From Clostridiales bacterium (GTDB lineage: Bacteria; Bacillota; Clostridia; Christensenellales; Aristaeellaceae), in contig JAAYEI010000012.1 in assembly GCA_012728815.1 (NCBI GenBank), positions 1-64,000 on the forward strand: DNA of 64,000 bases, written 5' to 3'. The notes under the pieces are model-generated. The model was not told the DNA's origin. It saw nothing but the letters and a program-made list of their open reading frames with translations, and did no database searches. Below, in pieces: positions 24,543 to 31,911 of the stretch. Every line of letters begins with the position of its first letter. Positions within the stretch are counted from its first letter, which is position 1. Position numbers and translations under genes: made by a program.

Positions 24543-26393
24543 ATGTCTAATACCCCCGGAAAATCCAGCAAGGTACTGTCCATCGTCCTTGCGCTCGCAC
24601 TGGTCGCCGCGGTGGCCTTTGGCGTGATCACCAACCAGCAGAAAGCAGACCTTGAGAAGAAGGTCGCAGACCTGGGCGTACAGGTGAGCACCCTGGAAGG
24701 CGAACTGGCAACCGCTAAGTCCGCCGCTGAGGAAGCCGCCGCCGCCGCTGAGGAGGCCAAGGCCGCCGCCGAGCAGGCTGCACTGCTTGCGCGTGGCGCT
24801 TCCCCCGACTGGGCCCAGTATGACGCGCTGATCGCCGAGATCAAGTCCACCACGGACTTTGTGCACCGCGAAGCGCTCATGCACCAGGCGGAGGAAATCC
24901 TCATGGGCACGGCGGCGCTGGTCCCGATCTACTACTACAACGACATCTACATGGTCAAGCCGGAGGTGCAGGGCCTGTATGTCAACAACTTTGGCACCAA
25001 GTTCTTTGACAAGGTGACCAAGGGCGAGGAAACCACCCTGAAGCTGCAGCTGTCCTCCGAGCCGGACAAGCTGGACCCGGCGCTCAACTCCTCCGTGGAC
25101 GGCGCCATCCTGGCCGCCGCCTCCTTTGGCGGGCTGTACACCTATGACGAGAACGGCGAGCTGGCCCCCAACTTCGCCACCGGCCATGAGCTGAGCGAAG
25201 ACGGCCTGACCTACGTGTTCACCATGCGCGAAGGCCTGAAGTGGTCCAACGGCGACCCCCTCACCGCGAAGGACTTCGAGTACTCCTGGAAGCGCGCCGT
25301 GGCCGCTGAGACCGCCGCGGACTACTCCTACATGTTTGACAGCATCAAGGGCTTCCCGGATGCGCTGGATGTGTCTGCCTCCGAGGACGGCACCACCTTC
25401 ACCGTCAACCTGAACGCCCCGGTGGCCTACTTCCTGGACCTGGCCGCCTTCCCCACCTTCTTTGCCGTCCACGAGCCCACGGTTGAAAACGCCGAAGGCT
25501 ACAAGAACGAGGCGGGCGAAGTGATCTCCCCCGGCGCCTGGGCGCTGGAAGCGGGCTTTGTGTCCTCCGGTCCCTTCACCCTGGCCGAGTGGGTCCACAA
25601 CGAGTCCATGGTCTATGTGAAGAACCCCAACTACTGGGATGCCGAGAACGTTCCGATGGAGCGCCTGGAGCTCATGCTCAGCGCGGATGATGTGGCCATC
25701 TTCTCCGCCTATCAGGCCGGCGACCTGGACTTCATCGACGCTGTCCCCCCGGATCAGATCAAGAGCCAGATTGACAGCCCCGAGTTCCACAAGGTGGGCC
25801 AGCTGGGCACCTATTACGGCTTGTTCAACGTGAAGTCCAAGCTGTTTGACGGCATGACCGTCGAGCAGGCCGCCGCCTTCCGCAAGGCCATCACCGTGCT
25901 GATTGACCGCGACTACATCGTGGAGACCGTTGCCCAGACCGGCCAGAAGACCGCCAACTCCTTCATCCCCGCGGACATGCTGGACGGCCATGGCGGCGTG
26001 TTCAAGCAGGACGACGCCGACTACACCTACCCGGTGGAGGAAGGCTACTTCTCCCTGACCCCCAGCGTGGAGGATGCAGTGGCCTACCTGAAGGAAGCGG
26101 GCCTGGAAGTGGGCGATGACAACATGCTGGTCAACCCCATCACCATCACCTACATCTACAACACCAACGCAGCCCACGCCTCCATCGCCGAGCTCATCCA
26201 GCAGGACCTGGCCCAGGTGGGCATTGAGCTGAAGCTGGAGAGCATGGAGTGGAATGTGTTCCTCAACGAGCGCAAGGAAGGCAACTTCGACTTCGCGCGC
26301 AACGGCTGGATCGCGGACTTCAACGATCCCATCAACATGCTGGAAATGTGGACCACCGACTCGGGCAACAACGACGCTCAGTTTGGCCGCTAA
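24543..26393 (+). CDS. oppA: Membrane-anchored, circularly permuted OppA-type peptide-binding protein
   Basis: A 616-residue family-5 solute-binding protein with an unusual domain order. Residues 1-10 are polar and 11-29 form a hydrophobic helix with no lipobox. Residues 32-82 are an Ala/Glu/Lys-rich coiled coil. Residues 87-156 (AQYDALIAEIKSTTD, AEEILMGTAALVPIYYYND, GLYVNNFGTKFF) are the segment that ends ordinary OppA proteins. Residues 161 onward begin like a normal mature OppA (LKLQLSSEPDKLDPALNSS, GLYTYDENGELAPNFA). The chain stops at MWTTDSGNNDAQFGR, just where the C-terminal helix would follow. A terminator comes next. The most likely reading is a natural circular permutation on a coiled-coil stalk, serving OppBCDF. 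Confidence 0.88.
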   Translation: MSNTPGKSSKVLSIVLALALVAAVAFGVITNQQKADLEKKVADLGVQVSTLEGELATAKSAAEEAAAAAEEAKAAAEQAALLARGASPDWAQYDALIAEIKSTTDFVHREALMHQAEEILMGTAALVPIYYYNDIYMVKPEVQGLYVNNFGTKFFDKVTKGEETTLKLQLSSEPDKLDPALNSSVDGAILAAASFGGLYTYDENGELAPNFATGHELSEDGLTYVFTMREGLKWSNGDPLTAKDFEYSWKRAVAAETAADYSYMFDSIKGFPDALDVSASEDGTTFTVNLNAPVAYFLDLAAFPTFFAVHEPTVENAEGYKNEAGEVISPGAWALEAGFVSSGPFTLAEWVHNESMVYVKNPNYWDAENVPMERLELMLSADDVAIFSAYQAGDLDFIDAVPPDQIKSQIDSPEFHKVGQLGTYYGLFNVKSKLFDGMTVEQAAAFRKAITVLIDRDYIVETVAQTGQKTANSFIPADMLDGHGGVFKQDDADYTYPVEEGYFSLTPSVEDAVAYLKEAGLEVGDDNMLVNPITITYIYNTNAAHASIAELIQQDLAQVGIELKLESMEWNVFLNERKEGNFDFARNGWIADFNDPINMLEMWTTDSGNNDAQFGR

Positions 26394-26430
26394 TCGGCAG
26401 GTTGCCGCGCGGTGAGCGCCGCGCGAACCA

Positions 26431-26457
26431 GGGGGCCGCCTTCGGGCGGCCCCCTTT
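26431..26457 (+). terminator. Terminator of the first opp operon
   Basis: A perfect 10-bp stem GGGGGCCGCC/GGCGGCCCCC with a TTCG tetraloop is followed by TTT. It lies 37 bases after the oppA stop. Confidence 0.85.
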
Positions 26458-26515
26458 GCGTCGCTGAGGCACCCAAATGCCCGGGCTTGCCTGGGGCCCG
26501 CGTGGGCCCCAGCAA

Positions 26516-26542
26516 CAAAAAACCAACCCTTGGCGGGGTTGG
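26516..26542 (-). terminator. Terminator of the NusG-II/Gx operon
   Basis: Read on the minus strand, CCAACCC/GGGTTGG with a 6-base loop is followed by TTTTTTG. A further GC-rich hairpin at 26491-26512 lies just beyond it. Confidence 0.85.
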
Positions 26543-26613
26543 TCAGGCTATCAGTCAGCAGGCGGGCAGGCGATACCGGGCAGGGGTTTCAGCCGGGAAC
26601 CGTGCCGGCCTTC

Positions 26614-27159
26614 TCAGCTTGTCCTGGGCGCTTCCTTCTTGCCGGCAAAGCCAAAGCGCTGGCGGCGCTCATAGGGCAGGAAGTGCTTCAGCCGCAGCAC
26701 CAGGCTGCCGGTGATGGCGCCCATCACCGCGCCGATGACCACCAGCAGCGCCATGTAGGTGTAGAGCACCGGGAACCTATGCAGCAGGATGGCCACCAGC
26801 AGCTGGCCCACGTTGTGCAGCACCCCGCCCACCATGCCCGCGCCCACGGGACTGACGTCCTTCACCACAAACACCAGCAGGATCATGCCCGCCATGCTCA
26901 GGATGCCGCCGCCCAGGGACAGGCTGAGGGTGATGGCGTTCAAGCCGCCAAACAGCAGCGCGGCCAGGAACACCTTGGCCACCATTAGCAACAGGGAGTT
27001 GCCCACCCCAAACCAGTACAGGCACAGCAGCAGCACGCAGTTGGACAGCCCCAGCTTGATGCCATAGCCCCAGCCCAGGGACAGCACCTTTTCCAGGTAG
27101 CCCAGGATCAGCATGATGGCCACGAACAGGCCGGACAGCGCCAGGTTGCGGGTGTTCAC
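26614..27159 (-). CDS. Gx transporter family membrane protein (HepS component I-like)
   Basis: A 181-residue integral membrane protein with about five helices. It has the family pattern YLEKVLSLGWGYGIKLGLSN near the start and GGVLHNVGQLLVA in the middle. Such proteins are annotated as Gx transporter or heptaprenyl diphosphate synthase component I and resemble ECF S-components. It starts at a GTG at 27159, one base from the stop of the NusG-II gene, so the two are coupled. This gene pair is common in Clostridia, often near respiratory or flavin-insertion genes. The transported substrate is not known. Confidence 0.85.
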   Translation of the reverse strand: MNTRNLALSGLFVAIMLILGYLEKVLSLGWGYGIKLGLSNCVLLLCLYWFGVGNSLLLMVAKVFLAALLFGGLNAITLSLSLGGGILSMAGMILLVFVVKDVSPVGAGMVGGVLHNVGQLLVAILLHRFPVLYTYMALLVVIGAVMGAITGSLVLRLKHFLPYERRQRFGFAGKKEAPRTS

Positions 27160-27160
27160 C

Positions 27161-27622
27161 TCACAGGCCCTCCATCAGCCGCTGCGCCTCATCCCCCGGG
27201 ATCAGCTCCAGGCTGAGCTGATGGGGCAGGCAGGTAATCCAGCGCTGGTTCACGCGGGTCTCAATGTTTTGCAGGGTCATCCTGCCCATGCGCACGCAGT
27301 CGTGGTTGGGGCAGTTGGCCGCGTGCATCACCACGCTGTCCTTGTCAATGTGGATGACATTTTCCTGCCCATGCTCCTGGTGGATGACAATCTCACCCGG
27401 CTTGTTCAGCGGCACCAGGTGGTAGTAGGCCTCGCCCTGCTTGATGCGCAGGTAACTGTTTGCCGCCTCCGGCTGGCCGCTGACCTCCTCGCCCGCCAGG
27501 GTGACGCTGAGCGTGGGCCGCGCTTTTTCCACCGGCGCGGGCTTCAGGGCCCGCCCCAGGATCAGCAGCACCAGCACCAGGCCCATGATGGCGGTGAACA
27601 CCCAGAAATCCCTGCGTTTCAA
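27161..27622 (-). CDS. NusG domain II-containing membrane-anchored protein
   Basis: A 153-residue protein with an N-terminal hydrophobic helix (FWVFTAIMGLVLVLLILG) followed by an extracytoplasmic domain. The small beta domain includes the conserved CPNHDCVRMGRM motif near residue 104. This is not the transcription factor NusG; only the fold is shared. The start is a TTG at 27622 with AAAGGAGG 7 bases upstream; longer frames upstream have no ribosome binding site. It is the first gene of a two-gene unit with the Gx transporter protein. The cysteine pair suggests a redox or metal role, which is inference. Confidence 0.85.
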   Translation of the reverse strand: MKRRDFWVFTAIMGLVLVLLILGRALKPAPVEKARPTLSVTLAGEEVSGQPEAANSYLRIKQGEAYYHLVPLNKPGEIVIHQEHGQENVIHIDKDSVVMHAANCPNHDCVRMGRMTLQNIETRVNQRWITCLPHQLSLELIPGDEAQRLMEGL

Positions 27623-27750
27623 GCAAGCGCCTCCTTTGTTTACCCCGGTATCATACCGCCTGCGCGCGGGGATGTAAAGCAAGCGGCAGGCCCGGCAGCC
27701 GCGCCAAGGCAGGCGGGCGGGACGAACCTTGCCCGCCTGGCCGGCCTCCC

Positions 27751-27779
27751 TTGCCCATCGCGGGCGGCGTGGGTATAAT
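27751..27779 (+). promoter_or_regulatory. Promoter of the glmM operon
   Basis: TTGCCC (27751-27756), 17 bases, and a perfect TATAAT (27774-27779). This gives a leader of about 160 bases that contains a 25-codon open frame. Confidence 0.75.
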
Positions 27780-27812
27780 TGCGCTGAGCCTGAACAGAAG
27801 GAAGTACGCAAC

Positions 27813-27890
27813 ATGAACCACAAGCGGCCCACGCCGCGCCAAGCAAAACCGCCGCCCGGCACCGTGACCGGGGCGGCCATCCTGGCCTGA
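27813..27890 (+). CDS. Possible 25-codon leader peptide upstream of glmM
   Basis: An ATG preceded by GAAGGAAG starts a 25-residue frame within the glmM leader, ending 55 bases before glmM. The peptide is basic and contains a KPPPGT run; three consecutive prolines followed by glycine slow ribosomes that lack EF-P help. It may be a regulatory leader or the stump of a shortened gene. Too short to be sure it is translated. Confidence 0.35.
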   Translation: MNHKRPTPRQAKPPPGTVTGAAILA

Positions 27891-27945
27891 CTGAGCGCGC
27901 AAACTGAAGGACGGCGCGCACTGCCTGTGACAAAAGGAGTACAGC

Positions 27946-29298
27946 ATGGGAAAATATTTCGGCACCGACGGTTTCCGCGGCGAGGCCAATGTGGGCCTGA
28001 CGGTGGACCACGCCCTGCGCATCGGGCGCTTCCTGGGGCATTACTATTCCCGCGAGCGCAGGGCGCGCATCGTCCTGGGCAAGGACACCCGCCTGTCCAG
28101 CTACATGCTGGAGGACGCGCTGGCCGCCGGCATCACCTCCTCTGGCGCGGACGCCTACCTGATGCACGTGACCACCACCCCCAGCGTCAGCTACCTCACC
28201 CGGACGGAGCGCTTTGACTGCGGCGTGATGATCTCCGCCTCCCACAACCCCTATTACGACAACGGCATCAAGCTGCTCAACGGCCAGGGGGAGAAGATGG
28301 AGGAAATCGTCATCAAGGAGCTGGAGGCCTACCTGGACACGGACCCGGCCTCCATTCCCTACGCGGTGCGCGACCGCATCGGCAAGACGGTGGACTACTA
28401 CGGCGGGCGCAACCAGTACATTGGCTACCTGATTTCCCTGTCCCGCAACTCCTTCCAGGGCTACAAGGTGGGGCTGGACTGCGCCAACGGCAGCACCTGG
28501 ATGATTGCCAAATCGGTCTTTGACGCCCTGGGCGCCCAGACCTATGTCATCAACAACCAGCCCACCGGCACCAACATCAACCGGGATTCCGGAAGCACCC
28601 ACATCGAAGGCCTGCAGCAGTTTGTCAAGGAGAACCGCCTGGACGTGGGCTTTGCCTTTGACGGGGACGCCGACCGCTGCCTGGCGGTGGACGAGAACGG
28701 CCGCGTGGTGGACGGGGACGCCATCCTCTATATCTATGCCCGCTTCATGAAGGAGCGCGGCAACCTGACCGACAACACCGTGGTCACCACCGTCATGAGC
28801 AACTTTGGCCTGTACAAGGCCTTTGACGAAGCCGGCATCCAGTACAAGGTGACCGACGTGGGCGACCGCTTTGTGTATGAATGCATGCGCGAGCACGGCC
28901 ACCTGCTGGGCGGGGAGCAGTCCGGCCACATCATCTTTGGCAAGTACGCCAGCACCGGGGATGGCATGCTCACGGCCATCAAGGTCATGCAGGCCATGAT
29001 TACCAGGGAGCAGCCGCTGTCCAAGCTGGCCGAGCCCTTTGAGGTGTACCCCCAGGTGCTCAGGAACGTGCGCGTGCGCGACAAGGAGGCCGCCCTGGCC
29101 CACCCGGATGTGCAGCAGGCCATCCAGGCCGCGCAGGACCTGCTGGGGAAGGAGGGCAGGGTGCTGGTGCGCAAGTCCGGCACCGAGCCGGTCATCCGCG
29201 TGATGGCGGAGGCCCATACCCAGGAAAGCTGCGGGCTGTGCGTGGACAGGATCATCACCGCCATGCGCAACAACAACCTGGTGTTGGAGGGTAAATAA
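27946..29298 (+). CDS. glmM: Phosphoglucosamine mutase
   Basis: A 450-residue enzyme converting glucosamine-6-phosphate to glucosamine-1-phosphate for peptidoglycan precursor synthesis. It opens with GKYFGTDGFRGEAN. The phosphoserine loop SASHNPYYDNGIK has catalytic S99. The metal-binding loop is DGDADRC, the sugar-specificity loop GGEQSGHI and the C-terminal phosphate loop RKSGTEPVIRVM. AAAAGGAG precedes the ATG. The stop codon abuts the start of the next gene (TAAATG). Confidence 0.96.
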   Translation: MGKYFGTDGFRGEANVGLTVDHALRIGRFLGHYYSRERRARIVLGKDTRLSSYMLEDALAAGITSSGADAYLMHVTTTPSVSYLTRTERFDCGVMISASHNPYYDNGIKLLNGQGEKMEEIVIKELEAYLDTDPASIPYAVRDRIGKTVDYYGGRNQYIGYLISLSRNSFQGYKVGLDCANGSTWMIAKSVFDALGAQTYVINNQPTGTNINRDSGSTHIEGLQQFVKENRLDVGFAFDGDADRCLAVDENGRVVDGDAILYIYARFMKERGNLTDNTVVTTVMSNFGLYKAFDEAGIQYKVTDVGDRFVYECMREHGHLLGGEQSGHIIFGKYASTGDGMLTAIKVMQAMITREQPLSKLAEPFEVYPQVLRNVRVRDKEAALAHPDVQQAIQAAQDLLGKEGRVLVRKSGTEPVIRVMAEAHTQESCGLCVDRIITAMRNNNLVLEGK

Positions 29299-29958
29299 AT
29301 GCTCACCATCAAGGATTTGTTTGATCTGTCCCATTCCCTGGCCGGGGAATGGCTGGCCACCCTCACCTGGCCCCATGAGGCGCTGGGCGGCATCGGGGAT
29401 TTGATCCGCGCCCTGGGCCCCAACCTGCCAGCGGAGGAATATGAGCGGCGGGGGGAGGACGTCTGGCTGCACAAAACGGCCGACATCGCCCCCAGCGCCC
29501 TGATTCAGGGCCCCTGCCTCCTGGGCCCGGGCACCCAGGTGCGCCACTGCGCCTTCATCCGCGGGGACGCGCTGGTGGGTACTGGCTGTGTGGTGGGCAA
29601 CTCCACGGAGCTCAAGAACGTCATCCTCTTTGACCAGGTGCAGGTTCCCCACTTCAACTACGTAGGCGACTCCATCCTGGGCCACAAAGCCCACATGGGC
29701 GCGGGCGCGATCACCGCCAATGTCAAGGCGGACAAAAGCCCGGTGGTCATCCGCCAGGGGACGGAGCGCCTGGACACCGGCCGAAAGAAAGTTGGCGCCT
29801 ACCTGGGCGACGGGGCGGAGGTGGGCTGCAACGCGGTGCTGGGCCCCGGCGCGGTGCTGGGGCGCGGCGCCCAGGTCTACCCCACATCCTATGTGCGGGG
29901 CACCGTGCCGGCCAACCACATCCACAAGGCTGACGGCACCCAGGTGGCCAGGCGATGA
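29299..29958 (+). CDS. GlmU-type left-handed beta-helix acyltransferase domain protein
   Basis: A 219-residue protein with a short helical N-terminus (residues 1-45) and then repeated hexapeptides of a left-handed beta helix. The stretch VPHFNYVGDSILGHKAHMGAGAITAN matches the acetyltransferase half of GlmU, including the catalytic-type histidine before the NYVGD motif. The nucleotidyltransferase domain of GlmU is absent. Directly downstream of glmM, it probably acetylates glucosamine-1-phosphate, or it may be a relative with another sugar-phosphate substrate. The uridylyl transfer would then need another enzyme outside this window. Confidence 0.78.
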   Translation: MLTIKDLFDLSHSLAGEWLATLTWPHEALGGIGDLIRALGPNLPAEEYERRGEDVWLHKTADIAPSALIQGPCLLGPGTQVRHCAFIRGDALVGTGCVVGNSTELKNVILFDQVQVPHFNYVGDSILGHKAHMGAGAITANVKADKSPVVIRQGTERLDTGRKKVGAYLGDGAEVGCNAVLGPGAVLGRGAQVYPTSYVRGTVPANHIHKADGTQVARR

Positions 29959-29989
29959 GGGCCGGGGCCTTGCCGCCCCAGCCGCTTCC

Positions 29990-30018
29990 TTGAGTTTTCA
30001 CTGCCCAGGGGGTATAAT
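29990..30018 (+). promoter_or_regulatory. Promoter of the PPIase lipoprotein gene
   Basis: TTGAGT (29990-29995), a 17-base spacer and a perfect TATAAT (30013-30018). Confidence 0.7.
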
Positions 30019-30070
30019 CACGGGGCACATGAGGTGCCCCCTTCAAATCTTGCAAGTTGGAGCGTGCGCA

Positions 30071-31555
30071 ATGAAACCATCCCCGCTGATTCGCAAAACC
30101 GCGCTGGTGGCCCTGCTGCTGGCCGCGGCGCTTTTCCTTTCCGGCTGCAACCTGGTGGTCAAGGACCCGGTGGTGGACGCGCGGCAGGTCATCCTCACCG
30201 TCAACGGTGAGGAGGTTCACAAGGCGGATTTCACCCGCTACCTGGACAACGCCTACCAGCGCGCGCTGGAAGAGCAGCAGATGATGCAGCAGTACGGCTA
30301 CCCCGCCCAGCCCATCAACGAGGCGATGCTGCTGCAGACCACCCTGGACAACACCGCCAAGGACCGGTTGCTGCACCAAAAGGCGCACGAGCTGGGCCTG
30401 GACGCGCTCACCCAGGAGGAGGAGGCCGCGCTGGACGAGCAGGCTGAGGCCGACTACGCGGACATCCTGGAGCAGGTGAAGTTCTACTACTTCATGGGCA
30501 GCGAGCTGGAGGGCGAGGCGCTGGACGCCGCAGCGGCCCAAAAGGCGGAGGAGCTGGGGCTGACCTTGGACATCTTCAAGGAGTCCGCCCGGGAGACCAA
30601 CCTGCACGAGAAGCTGCACGAGTACGCCGGGCGGGATGTGGTCATCTCGGAGGAGGACATCCAGGCCGCCTTTGAGGCCCGGGTGGAGGAGGAGCGGGCC
30701 CGCTACGCCGAAAACCCCGCCGCCTTTGGCGAGGACCTGTCCAATGAAGCGCCCATTTACTACAGCCCCGCAGGCTACCGCTGGGTGCGACAGATCCTGG
30801 TGCCCCTGTCCGATGAGGACCAGGGCGCCATCCGCCAGCTGGAAAGCGAGGAGCGCTCCCTGCAGTCCGCGCTGGACAGCGCCAAGGCGGCGCTCACCCG
30901 CTATGAGGAGCTGGTTGTCAGCCAGGCGCTCAGCCCCGATGACAAGGTCTTCCTGGATGAGCAGGCCGCCAACCTTGGCGAGCAGGCCCCCCGGCTCAAG
31001 GAGCTGCTGGCCCTGGAGGGCCTGGGTGAGGAGGAGCGCGCCGAGCTGGACACCCTCAAGGCCCGCCTGCCGGTGTCCCTCGCGGTGGAGGAGGCCGGCG
31101 CGGCGCTCACCGCCAAGCAGGAGGAGCTGGCCGCCAAAAAGGAGGCCGCCTTCGCCGCCATCCAGCCCCAGACAGACGAGGTGATGGCCAAGGCCCAGGC
31201 CCCGGATGCCGATTTTGATGCCCTGGTGGAGGAGCACAGCCAGGACCCGGGCCAGCCCCAGACCGGCTACGCGGTCAGCGAGGCGACCACCGCCTTTGTG
31301 CCCGCTTTCACCCAGGGCGCCATGGCGCTGGAGAAGCCCGGCGACATCAGCCAGCCCATCCCCACCGCCTATGGCAACCACATCCTGCGCTACGCCGCAG
31401 ACATCCAGGAGGGCCCGGCCACCCTGGACAGTGTGCGGGAAACCCTGCGGGAGGAGCTGTTTGAGACCCGCCGCGGCGAGACCTACCAGGAGCTGGAAGC
31501 CGCCTGGCTGGCCCAGGCAGACATCAAGCTCTACCCCGAGCGGATGAAGGACTGA
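30071..31555 (+). CDS. SurA/PrsA-like peptidyl-prolyl isomerase lipoprotein with enlarged parvulin domain
   Basis: A 494-residue secreted foldase. The signal peptide ends in the lipobox LSGC (residues 23-26), so it is lipid-anchored. A SurA-like N-terminal helical region (residues 35-215) follows. The parvulin domain starts with RWVRQILVPL (residues 237-246) and resumes with ADFDALVEEHSQDPG at about residue 380. It ends with AMALEKPGDISQPIPTAYGNHILR. Between these halves lies about 130 residues of charged, Glu/Ala/Leu-rich helix where most parvulins have 20-30. It probably assists folding of exported proteins. No paired gene is evident. Confidence 0.87.
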   Translation: MKPSPLIRKTALVALLLAAALFLSGCNLVVKDPVVDARQVILTVNGEEVHKADFTRYLDNAYQRALEEQQMMQQYGYPAQPINEAMLLQTTLDNTAKDRLLHQKAHELGLDALTQEEEAALDEQAEADYADILEQVKFYYFMGSELEGEALDAAAAQKAEELGLTLDIFKESARETNLHEKLHEYAGRDVVISEEDIQAAFEARVEEERARYAENPAAFGEDLSNEAPIYYSPAGYRWVRQILVPLSDEDQGAIRQLESEERSLQSALDSAKAALTRYEELVVSQALSPDDKVFLDEQAANLGEQAPRLKELLALEGLGEEERAELDTLKARLPVSLAVEEAGAALTAKQEELAAKKEAAFAAIQPQTDEVMAKAQAPDADFDALVEEHSQDPGQPQTGYAVSEATTAFVPAFTQGAMALEKPGDISQPIPTAYGNHILRYAADIQEGPATLDSVRETLREELFETRRGETYQELEAAWLAQADIKLYPERMKD

Positions 31556-31601
31556 GCCGTTTCGTTGGCAGCGACCTGCCAGCGCGCACACCCATCCTCA
31601 G

Positions 31602-31626
31602 CATGCCGCCCCATCGGGGCGGCATG
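31602..31626. repeat. Perfect hairpin between convergent genes
   Basis: An 11-bp stem CATGCCGCCCC/GGGGCGGCATG with a 3-base loop sits 46 bases after the PPIase stop. It lacks a T-run but may act as a weak terminator. The rest of 31627-31845 contains no gene I can support. Confidence 0.5.
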
Positions 31627-31845
31627 TCCGTCTGCTGATCTATAGGTGGTAAAGCTATAGAATGATGGCCATTCCCTTTCTGCGAAAGGCCGCTGCGCAG
31701 GGGATGCGGCATGTCCGCCTGCCTGGCTGACCCATGGCCGCCGCTTTTGCTTTCACCGGGCCCTTTCCGTGCAAAAGGCTGCGCTGGCGGTTTTGCCTGG
31801 CGCCTCTGCATGGCAGGACTTCAACAAAACTGCTTCAGCAGGCGT

Positions 31846-31878
31846 AAAAACAAGCCGCGGCCTGTACATCGCCGCGGC
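31846..31878 (-). terminator. Terminator of the DEAD-box helicase gene
   Basis: Read on the minus strand, GCCGCGGC/GCCGCGGC with a 9-base loop is followed by TTGTTTTT, about 35 bases after the stop. Confidence 0.75.
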
Positions 31879-31911
31879 GTTCTGCATCATGGCATTAATC
31901 CTGGATGCGCG

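Noticed and set aside
24516..26177. 553-codon minus-strand frame opposite oppA
   Set aside because: Gly/Val/His-rich antisense shadow of the binding protein; no start signal and no recognisable domain.
24543..26393. Premature stop or frameshift as the explanation of the missing OppA C-terminus
   Set aside because: The missing segment is present once, in frame, near the N-terminus, and the stop is followed by a proper terminator. Simple truncation does not explain this order.
26491..26512. Hairpin CTGGGGCCC/GGGCCCCAG considered as the main terminator
   Set aside because: It lacks a T-run on the plus strand. The hairpins at 26431-26457 (plus) and 26516-26542 (minus) fit better; this one is probably accessory.
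27640..29925. 761-codon minus-strand frame opposite glmM
   Set aside because: It is an antisense shadow of glmM and the beta-helix gene, both of which show complete family motifs on the plus strand.
29747..31591. 614-codon minus-strand frame opposite the PPIase gene
   Set aside because: Leu/Gly-rich shadow of the Glu/Ala-rich foldase sequence; the plus-strand gene has a lipobox and isomerase motifs.
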